From Paratractidigestivibacter faecalis (GTDB lineage: Bacteria > Actinomycetota > Coriobacteriia > Coriobacteriales > Atopobiaceae), in the NCBI RefSeq assembly GCF_003416765.1, contig NZ_QSNG01000001.1, positions 1,762,742-1,826,741 on the forward strand: a stretch of DNA of 64,000 nucleotides. Direction: 5' to 3'. Position numbers and translations under genes: made by a program. Positions 62,666-64,000 of this stretch are shown here, piece by piece (the stretch's first letter is position 1; each line of letters begins with the position of its first letter). The notes under the pieces were generated by a model that made no database searches, had not been told where the DNA came from, and saw only the letters and a list, made by a program, of their open reading frames with translations.

Positions 62666-64000
62666 CTACTTCTTGCCGCGACCCTTCTTGTGGGGCCTCG
62701 GCTTTGTCTGCCTGCGCGCGGCGGGCTTGGCACCAGGCGCCGCCGTGGCGGTGGCGCCTGGTGCGGGCGCGGGCTTCTCGCCGGGCGCCGCGGGCTTGGC
62801 GGCTGCGGCGGCCGTCTTGCTGGCCGGCTTGCGCTGGGCCGCGACGCGCTTGAAGATGGCGCCGCCCAGCGGCGGGACGCGCACGACGATAGACTGCTCG
62901 CGACCGTTCCAGGGCACGTCCTCGCACTTGAGCCGACCCTCGTTCACCACGCCGGAGCCACCGAAGCGCTCCTCGTCGGAGTTGAAGACCTCGCCGTAGG
63001 TGCACCACTCGGGCACGCCCATACGGAAGTCCTCGCGTGCGTTGACGTCCATGTTGATGAGGATGACCAGGTCATCCTTGGGCTTGTCGCCGTGGCGGAC
63101 GAAGCTGATGATGGACTGGTCGGCGTTGTCGGCGTCGATCCACTCAAAGCCAGAGCCCTCAAAGGCGCGCTGCCACAGGGCGGGCTGCTCGTTGTAGACG
63201 GCGTTGAGCGCGGCGATGAACGCCTGCTGCCTGCGGTGGGTCTCGAACTGCTCCGTGAGGAAGTACTCGATGCCCTCGTAGTAGCGCCACTCGATGAACT
63301 GGCCGATCTCGTTGCCCATGAAGTTGAGCTTGCCGCCGGCGTGCGTCATCTGGTAGAGCGCCAGGGCGCGCAGGCCCGCAAACTGGCGCCAGGTGTCTCC
63401 CGGCATGCGCGTAATCAGCGAGCACTTGCCGTTGACCACCTCGTCGTGGCTAAGCGGCAGCACGAAGTTCTCGTTGAACTGGTACATGGTGGAGAAGGTC
63501 AGCATGCGGTGGTTGCCCGGGCGCCACGGGAAGTCGGTCTGCATGTAGTGCAGGGTGTCGTTCATCCAGCCCATGTCCCACTTGAAGTGGAAGCCCAGGC
63601 CGCCGTCCTTGGGCGGGTAGGTCACCAGCGGCCAGGCCGTGGACTCCTCGGCGATCATCATGACGTCGGGGTGGAGCCGACCCATCTCCAGGTTGGTCTG
63701 GCGGATGAAGGCGGACGCGTCCAGGTCCTCCTCGGTGCCGTTCTTGTTGAAGCGCTTCTGGCCCGGGTCGTCGATGCCGAAGTTCATGTACAGCATGGAG
63801 CTGACGCCGTCCATGCGGATGCCGTCGATGTGGTAGGCCTCAACCCAGTACAGGGCGTTGGAGACCAGGAAGCTGCGCACTTCTCCCCTGCTGAAGTCGA
63901 ACTTGTGGGTGCCCCAGTTGGGGTGGATCTCGTGCTCGTAGAGCATCTGGCCGTTGAAGGTGGCCAGGCCGTGGGCGTCCGCGCAGAAGCCGCCGGGCAC
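62666..64000 (-). CDS. glgB: 1,4-alpha-glucan branching enzyme, C-terminal part (runs off window)
   Basis: At least 444 residues are in the window. GH13 signatures are seen: nucleophile region YHIDGIRMDGVSSMLY, acid/base MIAEESTAW and LPLSHDEVVNGK, and the branching-enzyme marker GGKLNFMGNEIGQF. The last 60 or so residues are a Lys/Ala/Pro-rich tail ending RPHKKGRGKK that ordinary GlgB lacks. The N-terminal domains lie beyond the right edge. It is the upstream neighbour of glgP. Confidence 0.95.
   Translation of the reverse strand: MPGGFCADAHGLATFNGQMLYEHEIHPNWGTHKFDFSRGEVRSFLVSNALYWVEAYHIDGIRMDGVSSMLYMNFGIDDPGQKRFNKNGTEEDLDASAFIRQTNLEMGRLHPDVMMIAEESTAWPLVTYPPKDGGLGFHFKWDMGWMNDTLHYMQTDFPWRPGNHRMLTFSTMYQFNENFVLPLSHDEVVNGKCSLITRMPGDTWRQFAGLRALALYQMTHAGGKLNFMGNEIGQFIEWRYYEGIEYFLTEQFETHRRQQAFIAALNAVYNEQPALWQRAFEGSGFEWIDADNADQSIISFVRHGDKPKDDLVILINMDVNAREDFRMGVPEWCTYGEVFNSDEERFGGSGVVNEGRLKCEDVPWNGREQSIVVRVPPLGGAIFKRVAAQRKPASKTAAAAAKPAAPGEKPAPAPGATATAAPGAKPAARRQTKPRPHKKGRGKK

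Overview
The window is high-GC chromosomal DNA from a member of the Coriobacteriia (Actinomycetota), most like the Atopobiaceae/Olsenella group. The call rests on several things seen together: an MFS-type membrane domain fused to a LuxR HTH, a mannose-family PTS, the ispD-ispF-cysS-rlmB-yacP and ispE-veg neighbourhoods, a lysine/ornithine-type MurE signature and a complete glgB-P-C-D-A glycogen block. No rRNA, CRISPR array or prophage was seen.

Layout. 1-2.2 kb: a ribosomal and transcription operon read leftwards, rpmG - tRNA-Trp - secE - nusG - rplK - rplA. 2.2-3.8 kb: a tRNA-Tyr/Thr/Met-tuf transcription unit behind a near-consensus promoter. 4-12.5 kb: a leftward housekeeping run of clpC, disA, ispD, ispF, cysS, rlmB, yacP and tRNA-Thr. 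12.5-15.6 kb: tatA (with a zinc ribbon), greA, and a lysyl-tRNA synthetase fused to an HD domain. 16.6-20.3 kb: an island with visibly lower GC holding a two-component system, an ABC-type ATPase with degraded catalytic motifs and, divergently, a Tat-exported protein plus a small membrane protein. 20.4-31 kb: a ferredoxin-type DUF362 protein, the MFS-LuxR regulator, ispE-veg, an M24 peptidase, nagB, rdgB, rph and murE.

30.7-39.4 kb is the most plastic stretch. It holds two large nested hairpin elements, an alcohol dehydrogenase, a tandem pair of paralogous helical-repeat proteins and three hairpins spaced about 60 bp apart. It also holds an IS3-family element that landed in the loop of a 22-bp palindrome, a Fic protein, a CW_7-LysM hydrolase remnant and an SdpI/SdpR immunity-repressor pair with a clear promoter and operator. 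39.4-42.4 kb returns to core genes: tRNA-Glu, tRNA-Leu, ppx/gppA, an FtsB/DivIC-like gene and mazG. 42.4-48.5 kb is a sugar module (mannose-type PTS, SIS isomerase, GntR regulator, YitT protein) bracketed by a 28-bp direct repeat, which suggests insertion between mazG and mfd. 48.5-64 kb is mfd, galU and the glycogen cluster, in which an alpha-amylase-family domain and an amylomaltase are one polypeptide.

How the parts fit: the glycogen genes make ADP-glucose (GlgC/GlgD), polymerise it (GlgA), branch it (GlgB) and release it (GlgP, GH13-GH77 fusion). The PTS/SIS module imports a sugar or sugar adduct under GntR control. The low-GC island and the SdpRI pair both look like responses to secreted toxins or antimicrobials. 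The best candidates for undescribed biology are the 16.6-20.3 kb island and the LysRS-HD fusion; the hairpin repeat families come next.
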